Assembly (NCBI GenBank): GCA_039545315.1
Contig: BCIM01000001.1
Location: forward strand, 2,017,783-2,081,782
Source of the DNA: Kondoa malvinella
Lineage: Eukaryota > Basidiomycota > Agaricostilbomycetes > Agaricostilbales > Kondoaceae
Length of the DNA stretch: 64,000 nucleotides
Direction: 5' to 3'
The translations under genes were made by a program, and so were the position numbers. How positions within the stretch are numbered: position 1 is the first letter of the stretch; each line of letters begins with the position of its first letter. Positions 10,884-22,709 of this stretch are shown here, one piece after another. The notes beneath the pieces were generated by a model. That model saw nothing but the letters and a program-made list of their open reading frames with translations. It had not been told where the DNA came from and did no database searches.

Positions 10884-11322
10884 CTAATAGACAGCGTCTT
10901 ACCTCGAGCGCTTAGTTGAGCACAGACGGGGACGTAACTTGACTGAAGCGTGCGAGGGTAGGCGTTGATTCAGAGAGTTTCTCCAGGCTACAACAGATGA
11001 AAGGAAGTCTTTTAGGGTAGCGCGAATTTTGGCAGCTCGACGTATCTGCTTAAGAGAGCGAATTTACCTCTTGGCTCGAAGCGTCGATCCGCGCCTGCAA
11101 TTGCACCATTCACAAGTTCTATACACTAGTCAAGTCTCCTCTCTGCTTCTGTCTACCTGTTCCAAGTTGCTGGCGCTGGATCCACAGCCTTGGTGACTAC
11201 GTCATCTTTGATAACCCAAAAAGATAATTCGCGATAAGCGATCTGCTTGGCGGTCCTTCTCGAACAGCGCTTGCCCAGTCAGCGGACTACAAATATGGCC
11301 AATACAGGCGATCGAAAAGTGA
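10884..11322. promoter_or_regulatory. Shared divergent upstream region, F-box-like gene and hydrolase
   Basis: These 439 bp lie between divergent starts. No conserved ORF, RNA gene or repeat is visible. A short ORF at 11295 overlaps the hydrolase start in another frame and is probably not coding. Confidence 0.45.
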
Positions 11323-12376
11323 ATGGCTATCTGCCAAAGTAGTGCGTCGACTGTGCATGAGCAGAAAATGGCAAAGCTTATTGAGCTTGACAGCATCGGG
11401 ATGCGCTTACTTCGAGCCATAGTCCCTCTCGCTCTCAAGTTTTCTCCTTCCTCTCCTGATCCCCATATACCACCTTCCTCGGTCGCATACTATACGTGCA
11501 AAGGTCGAAAACGCAAGATTCATGTCTACTTGCCCAAGCCTGCCATCGAAGGACCTCTACCTATATACATCTCGGTTCATGGCGCAGGATTTTGCCTAGA
11601 GTCAGTATCCCTTTGCTTATATGCGAATTTGCTGATGATTGAGCAGCACATTTGGAAGCGATGGCTACTTTTGTTCCAGAGTCGCCAATGAGGTCGGGTG
11701 TGTCGTACTGGATGTGGATCACAGTAAAGGTCCAGAAGACCCATGGCCTGCAGCGACAGAGGATATCAAAGCTGCGATAATCTGGGCGAGAGAAAAATCT
11801 AGTCAGAAAGGATGGAATAGCGAGAGGATATCGGCTGGTGGCTTCTCTAGTGGCGGATGCCATGCTCTCGTGGCTGCTTCCAATCCTGCGAACAAGCTGA
11901 ACAGCGTAGTGGCTTTCTATCCCTCGTTTGTGTTAACCTCTTGATTGAAATGTCATGCTGATAGAACGTGCAGAACGAACCTGGCTGAAGATCCGTATCA
12001 TAAGCCACAGCTCCGGCCGAAGAAAGGCCAAAGCGGGGGAACAATCCCACCTATGGTCAGACGCTTCTTATACTCCTGCTACTTGCATAAAGACCAAGAC
12101 AAGACACATCCTCAAGTTTCGCCCTATCATGCTGAAGCTACCTCTTTCCCACCTGCTACGATTATTACATGCGAATGCGATTCCTTAGCAAGGGAAGCGA
12201 GGCAATTGGTCGAAAAGCTCAGAAACGCGAATATGGATGTTCAGCATTATGAAGCGGAAGGACAGGGGCATGATTGGGATCACGCAATCAAGGACCTTAA
12301 TAGTGATGCTGGTAAGATGAGGGAGAAGGCTTATACTTTGGTCATGGATAGGCTGCGGAGTCAGCTTCGAGGTTGA
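11323..12376 (+). CDS. Alpha/beta hydrolase, hormone-sensitive-lipase (GDXG) type
   Basis: Three exons, with introns at 11601-11646 and 11926-11973, encode 319 residues. The oxyanion motif is HGAGF and the nucleophile elbow is GFSSGG, with Ser as the predicted nucleophile. A likely acid lies in CECDSLAREA, and the likely catalytic His in GQGHDWDH. This is the layout of the HSL/acetyl-esterase family (usual HGGGF, GDSAGG). Such enzymes hydrolyse short acyl esters of lipids or secondary metabolites. No signal peptide is seen, so it is probably cytosolic. The elbow has FS in place of the usual DS, a tolerated variation. The exact substrate is unknown. Confidence 0.85.
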
Positions 12377-12771
12377 GCATGCTTTTGAGCACATGTGACA
12401 GACGTTGGGATACCTTGCATTGATATCCTGCTTGATCACAATGAAAGTCTCAGCCCTTGACCTGGTGACTTCAAGCTCGGATGTCTCTTGCCATCAACGA
12501 CGATTCGACATGATGCCATCGAGCGCCCGAGCGCTGCATATACCAGCCGCTCGCACACGGGCCTGTGCTATCGAACTAGCAGCAAAGCCGGTAGCCATTA
12601 GTCTCGACGCGTAATATAAGCGCTTCCCCGATGTTGTGAATTGACCAAAGTTTGTTCCCTTTTGTACCGGCAGTATGTTGATTCGCAGAGCCTCTATCTG
12701 AGAATCTGCGCTCTGCTCTTCTCTTGTCTTGGCAAGCTCGCTGCTTTTCTCTTCCCTCTTTCGTACCCTGG
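12377..12771. other. Intergenic region before the esterase
   Basis: These 395 bp hold short ORFs without recognisable similarity. The part next to the esterase start is pyrimidine-rich (12715-12765), as expected of a fungal leader or promoter. Confidence 0.45.
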
Positions 12772-14171
12772 ATGGCTTGGTCTTCGTCTCTGTTCAATGC
12801 TCTGGTCTTGGCTTCTTTCACCTATGCTCAGATTCCAGAATCGAATCCAGAATCAGGCTACTTTTATGAGACTGGACTAGGTGCTTGGTACAGGTTCGCT
12901 GGGTTCTGTCCTGCTAACTATTCGGTTTGTTGATCAATCATGCATACAGCTATGCGGTGCATCAACCTGTCAATTGGAATGCTGAAGCTGGAGCACCTCC
13001 TGCAATCCTTTACCTGGGCGGCACTGGTAATAGATGTGCTGAAGGCGAGACAGAAGGGTTTGACCGAGTTATCGTTCGTTTCTTTGCCATTTGGTCGATC
13101 CGATAGCTGACTTGGGCTGTCGGTAGTCTTTTGGAGGGCCTGGTTGGCGGATTGACCGGTACAATAATGGATCGAGAGGGGAAGCAGATGTTATGGCTGC
13201 TGAGCAGTATGTCAATGCGCTATTCTACATTTCCGCTGCTAAAGTTATCTTACTGAAGGTTCCTCACTATCATACCCGTCTATCAGCAGATGGATGAAGA
13301 GTATGTCAGCGACACATCAGGCGTCTGTTCCAGACTGATCTCTCGCGCAGTCGACAATGGCAGCCAGAAGCAATTTACTCTGTCCTTCAAGATGCGCAGA
13401 GCAGATTTGAGTGGGATGAATCGAGGCTTTACCTTTCTGGTTTCTCTATGGTATGTGATCCATCCAGCTCGCTTGCAATGACCCTGCTGAATCGCATCCT
13501 TCAGGGAGCAAGAACAGCCTGGCCGATGTTGGTCGCCAATCCGGATCTCTTCGCCGCTGCATCTATCGCCGCTGGTGTACCAGTACTGGATGCGACAGTG
13601 CGAGAACCAGAGCTGAATTACACCGGTCTGGATCTGTTACGGGATCTACCCATTCTGCATTTCGCTGGTCGTCAGGATTATGAAAACGCTTCCCAAGTCT
13701 GGGAACACGAGGCGTTTGTCTCTTCCTTCCCCTAATGTTGAATACTTATGTCCGTTCATAGTATACAAAATCATCTCAGCAACGAACTGGGCTTCACCAA
13801 TGTCAGACTACAGATAGAAGAAGAAGCCGCTCATGTCGATATGCAACAAGCACCTTGGACTACAGACCTGTTTGGCTTCTTTCTAGAACAGACAGGTTCG
13901 GCATCAAATGAAAGTGAGTTTGCTCGTGCCTTGTTGTCGTTGTCAGCAAGTACTAATCGCCCTTGCAGCAATCACTGCATTGCCATCATCTACTGAAGCT
14001 CCGGACACGGAACAACCACTCGAATCTGCGTCTGTTGAGGACAACACGGTTGCAGCAGCACGCGAAGATCCAGAACAGGTCGCTGATCCAAGCTCAAGCT
14101 CATCTCGCCTTCTCACTGCCAGCTCAACTGCTGCTCTCTTGATCTTCGCTGGCAGTCTTGTGATCGTGTAG
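12772..14171 (+). CDS. Secreted, probably GPI-anchored esterase of the PHB-depolymerase/feruloyl-esterase type
   Basis: I read eight exons, with introns at 12894-12949, 13074-13126, 13207-13258, 13301-13350, 13451-13504, 13714-13761 and 13914-13968. They leave 1,032 coding bases (343 residues plus stop). The N-terminus is a signal peptide (MAWSSSLFNALVLASFTYAQ). The core shows YAVHQPVNWN, ILYLGGTG, SFGGPGWRIDRYNN and the nucleophile elbow SGFSMGG, split by an intron after the Met. HFAGRQD probably contributes the acid, and EEAAHVDM a His. The C-terminus is a Ser/Thr/Ala-rich stretch followed by a hydrophobic tail (STAALLIFAGSLVIV), as in GPI-attachment signals. I infer a cell-surface or wall-linked carbohydrate- or polyester-esterase; the substrate is unknown. 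Confidence 0.75.
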
Positions 14172-14524
14172 GATAAGCAAGAGGAACATGGACTTCAAAA
14201 CCCCCCAAGGACACTCATACACTCATTTTACGCATTTCAACATACAGCATTGCATTGGCATAGCATTCAAATAGCATCATGTATCTTCTTGGCAGGCTTC
14301 TAGCTGTCTTTGACTATTTCCTCGCGATCTCATTTTCTTCGCGGGCGCGTCGTTTCGTATGTTGACCCATACACACCAGTGCTTCCTTGCATGCAGTAGC
14401 TCGTCTGTTCGGCTTTTCAAATACATTTCATATACCACTTCATTCATATACAAGCGCGATTGCTCTGTGATACACCGAATTCGACGATAGAGCTAGAAAC
14501 GCTCGACCCCCTCACCAACGAGGT
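14172..14524. other. Intergenic region between esterase and kinesin
   Basis: These 353 bp hold the esterase 3' end and the kinesin promoter. I see nothing coding. Confidence 0.45.
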
Positions 14525-17500
14525 ATGGCAAGCTCCAAGGACGCTACGAACAATATCAAAGTAGTCTGTCGGTACGGCTGCATTCTCGTGGCAGCTAGAC
14601 ATGGGCTGAGATTGCTTTGACAAGGTTTCGTCCGCCTAATGCACTGGAATTACGCGAAGCTGGCAATGCCTCTGTGGTCCAGATAGACGACACAGGCACT
14701 ACTGTCAAGCTAAAGTCTCAAGAAGGGACCAAAGGACCGGAAGCGAATGGCTTTACATTCGATAGAGCGTTCGATATCGGGACTCAGCAGGAAGAAGTCT
14801 TTGAGTATGGCGTGAGGTCGATAGTGGATGGTGCGTGATGGCCGGCAAGATGCAGGATAAGCTCACGTGCCAGGTAGATGTGATCAATGGCTACAATGGC
14901 ACAGTCTTCGCGTATGGACAGGTAGGGCCGTCATCTTTCGGCGTGCATTGTGCTGATTTTCAACACATAGACTGGCTCAGGAAGTATGTGTTCTATACGT
15001 GTGCGAGTCCGTGAGCTGATGTAGTCCCAGAAACCTTCACCATGATGGTCCGTCAGTTGACTGTAGGTCAAGTACATGCTGATGAATCAACAGGGCGCCG
15101 ACATTGACAACCCTTCCTTGCGCGGTCTAATACCACGTATCACTGAGCAAATCTTTCAGTCCATCATGTCGTCACCTGCGAATCTCGAATACCTAGTCAA
15201 AGTCAGCTATATGGAAATCTACATGGAGCGTATCAGGGATCTCTTAGCGCCGCAGAACGATAATCTGCAAGTGCACGAAGAGAAACAGCGTGGTGTCTAT
15301 ATCAAAGGGCTTTCTGATTTTTATGTTGGGAGCGCCGCTGAAGTGTATGAGATCATGCGGCAAGGTGGATCCGCACGTGTCACCAGCTCAACGAGTACGT
15401 TCCATAGCAAGCTGAGGAGCCGTCTGACTCTGTGACAAGATATGAATGCCGAATCTTCGCGGTCGCATTCCATCTTTGTCATTACCATCTCTCAGCGCAA
15501 TCTAGAAACCGGTTCACAGAAGAATGGAAATCTATACTTGGTCGATTTGGCTGGTTCTGAGAAGGTTGGTAAGACCGGCGCAAGCGGCCAGACACTAGAA
15601 GAAGCGAAAAAGATCAACAAGAGCTTGTCTGCTTTGGGCATGGTCATCAATGCGCTGACGGATGGCAAAGTAGGCGGTGTTGCTCCATCTCGGCTTGTGG
15701 CTGATGTGCGAATGCCACCCTGCTACAGTCAACCCATATCCCATATCGAGATTCGAAGCTCACCCGAATATTGCAAGAATCACTCGGTGGTAATTCACGC
15801 ACTACCCTTATCATAAACTGTTCTCCTTCGCTGTACAACGAACCCGAAACTCTCTCAACATTACGTTTCGGTATGCGGTGAGTGCTTGCAGCCAGCCCAT
15901 CGGACACTGGCTGAGACCTCTCACAGAGCTAAGTCAATCAAGAACAAGGCAAGAATCAATGCCGAGCTCTCACCTGCAGAGCTTAAGGTCCTACTCAAGA
16001 AAGCTCAGAAAGATGTTGCGAACTCGACCTCTTACATTGCTCTGCTTGAAGCCGAACTCTCAACATGGCGATCAGGCGGGAAAGTCGATCCAGGACACTT
16101 CGCCAGCTCTGATAAAGCGATATCTCAACCACCACCACCAGCTACCCCTTCGCGACAAGATTCACCTTCTATACCCAGTCGACCATCCCCTCCTATAAAC
16201 CCTGGACTTGAGGCATTGCGTGATGATACTTCTAGACCTGAAACGCCGAGCAGTGTGTCGCTGGAGAAAGATGAGAGGGAAGAGTTTTTGGCTAGGGAGA
16301 ATGAGCTTTCTGATCAATTGGCCGAGAAAGAGTTGGCTTTCGCTGCGAATGAGAAGATTGTTCGGGAGCTGAGAGAAGAGTTGAAGGTGTACACTGAGCA
16401 GGAGTCGACGCTTAGCAAGGTCAGCAGCTGTCTGTCTTTGCTGGTTCACACAAGCTGAATGGGAGCGCTGCCGATAGGACAACAAATCTCTTTCGACTGA
16501 GGTAAACGAGATGCGGTTACAGCTTGAGCGGATACAATACGATAGCAAAGAGAGCACTATCACACTCGACGCGGTTCGAGAGCAGAACGCCGAACTCACG
16601 ACGGAGATCGAAGACTTGCGGGTATGTCTTTGCGTGGTCAGCTGCCATAAAGCTGATCTTTGCCCAGCGCACCATCAATGAGCTCAAGCTGTCTCAGAAG
16701 GGCTTTTCACAAGATAGCAAAGAGAAGAAGAAGGCCGAGAAACTTGCTGCGCTCATGGGCAATTTCCAAGGGGTAAGTTTCGCTCGCCGCTTGAATTCTC
16801 GGATGGAGCTCATGGATGATTGAATAGAGCGCGGTGACCGAAAAAGAAGAGCAAATCAGATCAACGTTGGACAAGCTGGACGAAGCACTTGATAGCTCGC
16901 GACCGCTTTCAGTCGAAGACATTACTGTTCTGCGCAAACAGCTTAAAGACAGCCAGACGCAAGTCAGCGAGCAGAATGACCGACTCCGGCAGACAGCAGA
17001 AGAGTCTGAAGCCCTGACACGGCGACGAGACGAGCTTGAAGCTCGCTTATCTACTCTCGAGCAAGATTATGAGGAGCTGCTCGGTCAAACGATTTCAAAT
17101 GAAGATGAGCTGGACCTTAGCGCAGAGCCTATGCGGAACCTTAAAGCTCAACTTGAGGCTCAGTTTGCTCTCAAGCGGGATGCCAATGTTCGCGAAACCA
17201 ATGAGCTGAAAGCACAGCTGGAAAACAAAGAGAAGGAGACGAAAGAACTACAAGCTTCTATCGAGTCGATGAAGGGCGCAAATGAAGAGCTCAAAGTGAG
17301 GGCAACAAGGTTTATGCTTGTTCAGAGCTGACTGGGCCTTTCCCCTCACAGCGCGCCTTTGCGATCACTGCAGCTGGTATAGAAGGCGGCAAGAACCTTG
17401 CAGAGAGTGCCAAAGACATGGAACGGATTCGTCGGACAATGGCAACCCAATTAGAAGACTTTGATCTCATGAAGAAAGCGCTGATGAAGGACTTGCAAGA

Positions 17501-18235
17501 GCGTTGCGAGCGGGTAAGTCCATCCTTACTGATGTATTGATCCAGCTGCTGACAAACCAGAGCAGGTTGTCGAGCTCGAGATTTCGCTGGACGAGACTAA
17601 AGAGCAATATGCGACTGTCGTGAAAGCTAGCAATACGAAAGCGCAGGACAAGAAGATGGCTTTCCTGACTCGCAACTTGGATCAATTGGTTGGCATCCAG
17701 AAGCAGGTATGTGCCCGCTTAGTGTTCTAGACGGCCATTGCCGATGCTTTTTTCTAGCTGGTCGAACAGAATGCCGCTTTGAAGAAGGACGTGTCTCTGG
17801 CAGAACGCAAGCTGCTAGCTCGTAATGAGCGGATACAAGGTCTCGAAGTGCTGTTGCAAGATGCCCAAGCCAAGATGGACAACCAGAATACGCGCTTCAA
17901 TGGTCAGATGGAAGAAGTTCGCAAGCGTTTGGCAGAAGCAAAAGGTATGTCGCCTCGAGTAAATCCGAGTGTTAAGCTGACCTGGCGTGTAGCTGCTGAG
18001 GGCAACCGAGCGAATGGCGGCTTGCTGTCGAGCTTCGGTAGACTAGCCAAGCCGATTCGCGGACAAGGAGATGTTGCTCTACCTCAGTAAGTCAGAGCTG
18101 GTTGTATACATATGTATGCTGATGCTACATTGCTGTAGAGCGCCTACACCAGGTATGAAGGCCATCTGTAACCCTATTCTAGCTAACCGTTTCTGATGTA
18201 TAGTCAAATCTTCGACCAAGTCATCGTGGTTCTAG
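14525..18235 (+). CDS. Conventional kinesin heavy chain (kinesin-1)
   Basis: This plus-end microtubule motor is encoded by many small exons. The motor domain starts with NNIKVVCR then FRPPN, and continues with [12 protein letters not shown]. The P-loop (TGSGK, then TFTMMG) comes next, spread over micro-exons at 14971-14983 (13 nt) and 15031-15047 (17 nt). Switch I is NAESSRSHS (exon from 15441), switch II is LVDLAGSEK, and [16 protein letters not shown] follows a splice near 15680. The neck ([11 protein letters not shown]) leads into a Pro-rich linker with [11 protein letters not shown] and a long coiled-coil stalk to about 17940. The tail (AKPIRGQG) resembles the autoinhibitory and cargo tail of fungal kinesin-1, and the gene ends at 18233-18235. 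Known role: hyphal or bud transport of vesicles. The main uncertainty is minor exon ends in the stalk. Confidence 0.93.
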
Positions 18236-19203
18236 TGAGTACTGCAGAACTGCTGATGTATCATCCGCTGAATGTCGGCGCAGTGCTTGAGGTAGTCTGA
18301 CCTCAGTCGAGGTGTTCCGTTATACTGGGATCCACGGCGAATTGGCCGAGCAAAAAGATGTGCTTTGAGCGCTTAGCCAACCAGACAGGAGCTGGCTCGG
18401 GAAGTCGAGGGGAGTGTACAGCTTGCATTCAGATCCCTGTGTAGAGCTCTGCGAGTCTAATGATAAGAGGGTGGCCTTTGCATGACGGGACTTTAGAAAA
18501 AGCGAAATTTGAGCTTTGTTCTGCAACGCTCTCCTTGACCTCCCCTTGTGCAGTGTATATATCTTTCCCATCCATCTCGCCTGCTGTTGAACAGTAGCTG
18601 CAACCCCCAAAGCCTGAAACTACAGCAAAGTAATCTATCTCGGTTTACCTAACAAGAGAACTTCTGTTCATTCAACACTTTGTGCCGACAACACCGAGCT
18701 TCAGCACAGCAGCGCAAAGAAACGTGGTTGTCTCCTGCCCATCGACAAATCCTCTTGTCGTTACCCGCTTTTGTGCCTACACCTTGCCAATCAGTGTTCA
18801 AAAAACACATCATCCAGACACAAAGGTGAGTTCAAGCACACGCGAGCAGCAGACTCCAGACTTTTTCTCCGGAAATTGATTGGCCTGTCAGTACTTCAGT
18901 GTCATTTGTTCAAGAGTGAACGCTTGGTCCAATTCTCGCCCTCAGATATACATCTTTTGCATAGCCTCTGTGAGCTTGTCCCCGTCGAACGCTAGTCTTG
19001 TGACAGTCTCTTACAAAGTTTGTTCCAGATAGCCCTTGCTTGTTATCGTCAAAGGCAAACCCTGTCCAGTCCTGCATAAATCTTGGATAGCCCATCACGT
19101 ATGTCCTTCTATCTGGATTGGTCTGAGCGACTTTGAACAACTTACGTATCAAATTTCTTTTCCAGAACACGCTACCTCGAAAAAAAGTTTCATCCCATAT
19201 CAA
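18236..19203. other. Long upstream region of the PUF gene
   Basis: These 968 bp have no convincing ORF. The distal part has a TATA-like GTATATAT near 18548. The proximal 550 bp look like a long leader with CT-rich stretches and no obvious long upstream ORF. Long leaders are common for regulators in fungi; an intron in the leader is possible but I could not place one. Confidence 0.4.
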
Positions 19204-22200
19204 GATGTCGAATACGCCTGATCATGGTCAAGCAAGGCCGTCATCTCTAGGCCGTCGCTCTTCCTTTGAAGCACCGCCAAAAATGAGCCTCGGTGATTTA
19301 CCTCCTCCATCTTTCAGCTCTATCGCTGCCGGTCAAAGAAGTGTTCCTGCGCTCGAACGTCAATCTGCTATGATGCATAACGGCACTACAGAAAGCGGCC
19401 CTCCCACTCCCAGTGGTACCCTTACTCCTGGAGCTTCAGGTCCCTTGGGTCTGACTACCGACCCTTGGGCTATCTTCGGTGCCGATGCTCAAGCCAACAG
19501 GCAATCTTCTGCTTTGCCAAACCCAATGACCAACGGTGATACTTGGTCCAGCCGTGTCAAGTCTGCAACTTGGAATGAGGATGTTAACGGATCTGTTGGT
19601 CAAGCGGTTGGAAACGGTCGTAGAACTGCCAGCAACCACGCCGACCTCCCCGAAGAAGGAGCCGTAAGTTCAGCTTTGTTTCCGTCACTAGTGTAAAAGA
19701 AGCTGAACATTCTGACAGGCTCCTTCCAATACTTCTTCTGGTCTCGCACGATCTTCTTCATACAGCGGAGATCTGCACAAACGTCGCTCGACCCAAGAAG
19801 GCGAAGCCAATATTGAAGGTGCCTCTTCTTTGAAGCGCACTGGATCTCAAAAAGAACGTCACGCGTCCAACCTTAGTCAGCTGACCGCTGCCGACTCGCA
19901 ATCTAGCGTTCGCTTCAGAGATGCTTCGCTCTCTACTGATGGTTCTGCAAGTGACCAATTGTCATATGGCGATGCTCAAGGATCTCCTCGACAACAACGA
20001 GTAGCTAATGGCTCCCGTCTCAATTCCAATGGCAACTCGCGAGCAGTGAGCCCAGAAGTCGACTTGACAGCCAGCATGCGCAACCTTGGTTTCGGCGAAG
20101 CTCCAGCCAATGCGCAAGCTCAGCAACAAATGCCTCAGCAACAGCAGCAAATGCCTTTGGCTGCTAATGGATGGCCTCAAGGCGGACTCAAGTCAAACAA
20201 CGTCTTTGGTGCTCCCGATCAGCTATACTCTGCCTTTTACAGCGGTCCTACTTTTGGCCAAGCTGGCTCTGTCGGTCCATTCAACGGCGGAATTGGTGCA
20301 TACGGAGAACAAGCTGCCTACCCAAACATGAACAATTACCGTCGCGATTCCGGTTTCGCAATGTCTCCTTCAGTCAATGACATGTATGGTCTTTCTTCGC
20401 CTGGTCAACAGCAAATGCAGCAGCAACAGCAACAACAGAATGGAAATGCTGGACTTCGTCGGGCTCAATCTGCTTGGCAGATGGACAATGGTGCTAACCG
20501 ACCTGCATCTCGAAGCCCTACCTATGGCTTCTCTAGCGGCATGTCTCGTTCTTCGTCTGCTCAATACGGCCCTTCTGGTACTGATCCTTCGTTCTATTCT
20601 GGTCAGCAATATATTTGCCGCCAGCTTGGCTTTCGCTGACTTTTCTTAGGCGGACTTGGTGGTGCAGGCGGCTTTACTGGCTACCCTCCTTACGCGACTG
20701 GTCTAGTGACTGCAAACGGTGCTTATGGCGACCCATACGGTGGCATGGTCGGTGGCATGCGCTACGAAGACCGCATGAGAGGCCTACGCAGTCCTCTGCT
20801 CGAAGAGTTCCGTGCCAACCGTCATCGTCGTTGGGATTTGACCGTTCGTTGTTCTCTACCGTATGTTACTGTTGTAGCTTATGACAGTTGTTGAACAGGA
20901 TATTCGTGGCTATATTGTCGAGTTCAGTAGCGATCAACTTGGCTCGCGTCATTTGCAGACGAAGCTCGAGAATGCGTCTTTCGAGGAGAGGCAACTGTAA
21001 GTTGTTCACACATTGGAAATGACAGGCGGCTGATGGCGAAGCAGATTCTTCGACGAGATCTTGCCCAATATACTTCAGCTGTCCACCGACTTGTTCAGCA
21101 ACTATGTGTAAGCCTCTTAGTGATATGGCATTGAGCTTTATTCATATGTTTCGTATAGCGTGCAAAAGGCTTTCGAGATCGCCGACCACAGCCAAAAGCT
21201 CGCCCTCGTCAAAGCTATGGAAGGTCACATCCTCCAGCTCTCATTGCAAATGTACGGTTGCCGTGTCATTCAGAAAGCTATCGAACACGTCTTCGTCGAT
21301 GAACAAGTCGCTATTGTCAAGGAGCTCGAGAGCAACATTCTCAAGTGTGCTCGCGATCAGGTTGGTCTTCTGCTGCAATTGTCATGCTTGACTGACGTCT
21401 AGCCATGTGGCCCAACAGAACGCCAACCACGTTCTTCAACGCATTCTCGAGCGTGTCCCTGCCGACCGCATCCGAAGCATCCCAGAAGCTTGCGAAGGCC
21501 AGATCTACGCCTTGGCGACTCACCCATACGGTTGCCGAGTCTTGCAACGCATCTTGGAAAACTTGTCCGAAGTCAGACCTCTGATCGAAGAGCTGCTCAA
21601 GTACACTCAGAACCTGATGCAAGACCAATACAGCAACTATGTCATCCAGCATCTGCTCGAACGCGGTACGACTGCCGACAGATCTGCCATCATCTCGCAT
21701 GTTCGTGGTCAACTGGTGTCTTTGTCTCGTCACAAGTTTGCCAGTAATGTCATCGACAAGGTCATCCTTTGTAGGTGTTGCAATCTGTCAAGCTTGATTT
21801 CGGGCTAAGGCGTCATGGTAACCTACAGGCGCTAGCGAAGAGGAGCGTCGCTCGCTCACTGACGAGATCTTGTACGATCCTGCCAATATCAGCATCATGC
21901 TCAAAGACCAAGTCAGTCTATTGCATCTAATCTGCGATGTCATGCTAAAATGCCGTCTAGTATGCCAACTACTGCTTGCGTTCGTCTTCCATCTGTTGCC
22001 TCTCCACTTGCACTGACATTGTTGCTTTTGGTAAATAGAAAAGTTCATGCTCGTCGTCCAAGGACCGCAACGCGAGCCTCTCATCAGCCGTGTGGCCGAA
22101 GCCCTGCTCAATATCCGCAAATACTCTGGCTCATACTCGAAACACTTGAGTGCGTTGTTTGCTTGCTGATGCTGAAGAAAGCTAAGGCGAGTTGCGACTA

Positions 22201-22283
22201 CAGTGGCGATTGAAAAGTTCATTGCTGCCGAACGAAGCATGAACTTCAACACCGTTGGTCAACCTACCCCTCATTACCTTTAA
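19204..22283 (+). CDS. Pumilio-family (PUF) RNA-binding protein
   Basis: The N-terminal half is low-complexity: Ser/Thr/Pro-rich, then Gln-rich tracts (QQQMPQQQQQM, and a run of nine residues, Met with eight Gln, near 20412-20440). The C-terminal half is a complete Pumilio homology domain, starting at LLEEFRANRHRRWDL and spread over about eight exons. Eight repeat cores are readable: SRHLQ, NYVVQ, CRVIQ, NHVLQ, CRVLQ, NYVIQ, SNVID and NYCLQ. By the established PUF code, read from repeat 8 to repeat 1, these predict binding to UGUAUAUA. The last joins (YANYCLQ then KFMLVVQGPQ, then KHL then MAIEKF) restore the normal end of the domain, and the stop is at 22281-22283. Known role: 3'-UTR binding that lowers translation or stability of target mRNAs. 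Repeat 7 has Asp where Glu is usual. Confidence 0.95.
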
Positions 22284-22709
22284 ATATGTTAGAAGAAAGA
22301 TGCACGCTTGGTTCCACCTTATGTCGCAAAGTTTTCAAGATTTCAGTTTTTCGTTTCCCAGTATCATTCATACCCTACATCGTTCAGCTCGGAAAGAAGA
22401 AAGACAACAGCATCATTGGGAAGAGGCTCAAGCTGTTACTTGTGAAGTAGAAAGGAACAAGGGTAGATTGGTTGCTGTGGATGATATTTATCGTTTCTCG
22501 CTCGACTTGTTACGGGAGGTCAAAAGGAAAACGCAAGAATAATGTGAAGATAAACGTTTTAATGCACTCTGTCGTTCCACTCTGCCTGCTTGACTGGCTT
22601 GTTACACCGCGTCATCACTTTTCGTGTTCGGGTTGTTTGGATACGTCGAAGGCTCTCGCCCTGCAAGGTTGCAGCACAAGCTCCCAGCCAGACCAAGCAG
22701 CTGCCAGAC
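22284..22709. other. Intergenic region between PUF gene and signal peptide peptidase
   Basis: These 426 bp contain the PUF 3' UTR and the promoter of the next gene. Short ORFs are present but none is supported. Confidence 0.45.

Noticed and set aside
19013..19030. An 18-base string starting TACAAAGTTTG that also occurs near 2995, with a shorter relative near 12643.
   Set aside because: One occurrence is in the coding end of the NmrA-like gene; with only two full copies, chance is a sufficient explanation.
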